DNA from: an uncultured bacterium
GTDB lineage: Bacteria > Planctomycetota > UBA1135 > GCA-002686595
NCBI GenBank assembly: GCA_902826945.1
Contig: CADEGS010000181.1
Span: 2,218-9,195, forward strand
Reading direction: 5' to 3'
Length of the DNA stretch: 6,978 nt
Shown: in pieces, positions 5,705-6,978 of the stretch
Position numbering within the stretch: position 1 is the first letter of the stretch
How the letters are laid out: every line of letters starts with the position of its first letter
Notes under the pieces: model-generated
What the model was told of the DNA's origin: nothing
Seen by the model: only the letters and a program-made list of their open reading frames with translations
The model's database searches: none
Translations under genes and position numbers: made by a program

Positions 5705-6978
5705 TCAGAGCGGCGCGCTGGCGGAACGGGGCTCGAGCCCGAGCTGCGCCGGCGTCGGCTCGCGCTCCTCGTTGATGACGATGTTCGCCTTCAGGAGGAT
5801 CAGGAGCTTGCGGTTGGAGACGAAGGTCCCCTTGCGCTCGAAGAGGAACGAGAGCAGCGGGATCTTGTTCAGGATCGGGACGCCGGAGCGGAAGTCCTGC
5901 GACTCGTGCACCTTGAAGCCGCCGAGCAGCACGGTGGCGCCGTCGGGCATGGGCACCGAGGTGCGCACGCGCGAGATCTCGAGCTCGGGGAGCTGGATCG
6001 TGACGGTGTTCTGCGACACGCCGAGCGAGGTGGTGAAGGTCGCGATCGGGCGCTGGAGCTCGGCCACCGTCGGGCGCAGCTCGAGCGTGATGAAGCGCCG
6101 GTCGGCGGAGACCACCGGCCGCACGTCGAGCACCACGCCCTCCTCGACCACGCGCACGATCGGGTCGGCGATCGAGGCCGACTGCGCGATCTCGACGCGG
6201 TAGTCCTGCACGTAGGCGAGCTGGTTCAGCACCGTCAGGTTCGAGCGCGCGGTGTTCGACACCAGCACGCGCGACGCGGTCACGAGTTCGACGCGCTCCG
6301 ACTTGGCGACGGCGCGCAGGATCATCTCGAGCTGCAGGTCGTTCAGGTACGTCCACTGGAAGGACAGGCCGCCCGAGCCGGTCAGCACGTCCTCGTCGCC
6401 GAGGAAGCCGTCGTACAGGTTCTCGACCCGCCCGCGCACGTCGCCGTCGCCGCCGTCGTCGTAGAACGCGCCGAGGTCGGTGTCCGTGCCGACGTCCTGG
6501 CCCAGCGTCTCCTGCGCCGCGGGGTTGCCGAAGTCGTCGAAGAACGTCCCCGTGCCCTGGCCGGGCGAGCCCAGGCCGCGGAAGTCCACGCCGATGTCCT
6601 CGAGGAAGTTGTCCTCGACCTTCAGGAAGCGCGCCTGGATGTCCACCATGATCCCGGTCGCCTCGCGCAGGTCGTCGAGCAGCTTCTGGATCTTGGCGTG
6701 CACCTCGGGCGTCTGGCTGACGACCAGCGTGCCGTTCGAGATGCGCAGCGAGTTGGCCGGGTCGGCGTCCCACGACTCGCCCGCGATGTTGTCGCGCACG
6801 AGCGCCTCGAGGCTGTCCTGCGTGACGACCAGCGCCTCGCGCTCGGGCAGGTCCTCCTCGGTCTCCGGCAGGCCGCCCTGGGGGATGACGTTGATCTCGC
6901 GGCCGGGGGCGTCGATCACGGGGCGGATCAGGTCGCGCACCTCGTACATGCGCAGCACCTGGCCGCCGGTCGTCTCCT
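5705..6978 (-). CDS. Secretin-family (type II/III secretion system protein) outer-membrane channel, N-terminus missing
   Basis: Secretins form large ring-shaped channels in the outer membrane. The frame is open to the right edge of the window, so 423 C-terminal residues are seen; numbering here is from the first visible codon. YEVRDL (11-16) opens an N-domain. NSLRISNGTLVVSQTPEVH (75-93), followed by a helix KIQKLLDDL, is the classic secretin N-domain phrase. The core starts with VDIQARFLKV and IGVDF (128-132). After an Asp/Gly-rich stretch (145-196) come RVELVTASRVLVSN, GVVLDVRPVV, VPMPDGATVLLGGF (341-354) and VPILNKIPLLSFLF (366-379), all diagnostic of the beta-barrel domain. LLILLKANIV follows near the C-terminus. 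Only about 25 residues follow it, so there is no long S-domain for a pilotin. A GTG at 6956-6958 could be read as a start, but the frame continues upstream and the N-domain fold would be cut, so I treat it as internal. The secreted substrate and system type cannot be assigned. Confidence 0.93.
   Translation of the reverse strand, partial: ETTGGQVLRMYEVRDLIRPVIDAPGREINVIPQGGLPETEEDLPEREALVVTQDSLEALVRDNIAGESWDADPANSLRISNGTLVVSQTPEVHAKIQKLLDDLREATGIMVDIQARFLKVEDNFLEDIGVDFRGLGSPGQGTGTFFDDFGNPAAQETLGQDVGTDTDLGAFYDDGGDGDVRGRVENLYDGFLGDEDVLTGSGGLSFQWTYLNDLQLEMILRAVAKSERVELVTASRVLVSNTARSNLTVLNQLAYVQDYRVEIAQSASIADPIVRVVEEGVVLDVRPVVSADRRFITLELRPTVAELQRPIATFTTSLGVSQNTVTIQLPELEISRVRTSVPMPDGATVLLGGFKVHESQDFRSGVPILNKIPLLSFLFERKGTFVSNRKLLILLKANIVINEEREPTPAQLGLEPRSASAPL

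Noticed and set aside
2292..6203. A 1303-codon open frame on the plus strand, antisense to the large TPR gene and much of the secretin
   Set aside because: Its product is a low-complexity Arg/Ala/Leu/Val/Gly sequence with no domain, and it runs across two well-supported genes and the spacer between them. In DNA this GC-rich, stop codons are rare in antisense frames, so it is a composition artefact.
5625..6773. A 382-codon minus-strand frame overlapping the secretin
   Set aside because: It is a shifted reading of the secretin gene with an Arg/Gly/Pro-rich product. The secretin frame carries every diagnostic motif.
6956..6958. GTG as a start codon for the secretin
   Set aside because: The frame stays open to the window edge upstream of it, and starting there would cut the N-domain at its first strand and leave no signal peptide.

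Overview
The window is very GC-rich (about 70% by eye) and is read entirely from the minus strand: five co-directional protein genes, the first and last cut by the window edges. The strong G/C bias at third codon positions, the very Ala/Arg/Asp/Glu-rich proteins, the scarcity of Shine-Dalgarno sites and the mix of large periplasmic TPR proteins with ExbB/ExbD and a secretin suggest a Gram-negative-type bacterium with an outer membrane. A high-GC planctomycete-like or myxobacterium-like lineage fits best. This placement is inferred from style, not from a marker gene.

In transcription order (right to left): a secretin-family outer-membrane channel protein (5705-6978, N-terminus missing); a 131-bp spacer with two strong GC hairpins; a 963-residue exported helical-repeat (TPR-like) protein of unknown function (2682-5573); a 395-residue exported protein with a small beta-rich N-terminal domain followed by TPRs (1407-2594); an ExbB/TolQ/MotA-family proton-channel subunit with an apparent cleavable signal peptide (565-1317); and an ExbD/TolR-family partner (1-528, C-terminus missing). 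Gaps between genes are 131, 87, 89 and 36 bp, so the last four genes at least could share one transcript.

Read together, the layout suggests a trans-envelope apparatus: a proton-motive-force-driven inner-membrane motor (ExbB-ExbD), two periplasmic TPR scaffold or adaptor proteins, and an outer-membrane ring (secretin). Secretins are normally served by cytoplasmic ATPases (type II secretion, type IV pili, type III secretion), and none is visible here. Pairing one with an ExbBD motor is the most interesting aspect of the window, but the functional link is inferred from gene order only. No RNA genes, mobile elements, CRISPR arrays or origins were seen. All stretches between genes are shorter than 300 bases.
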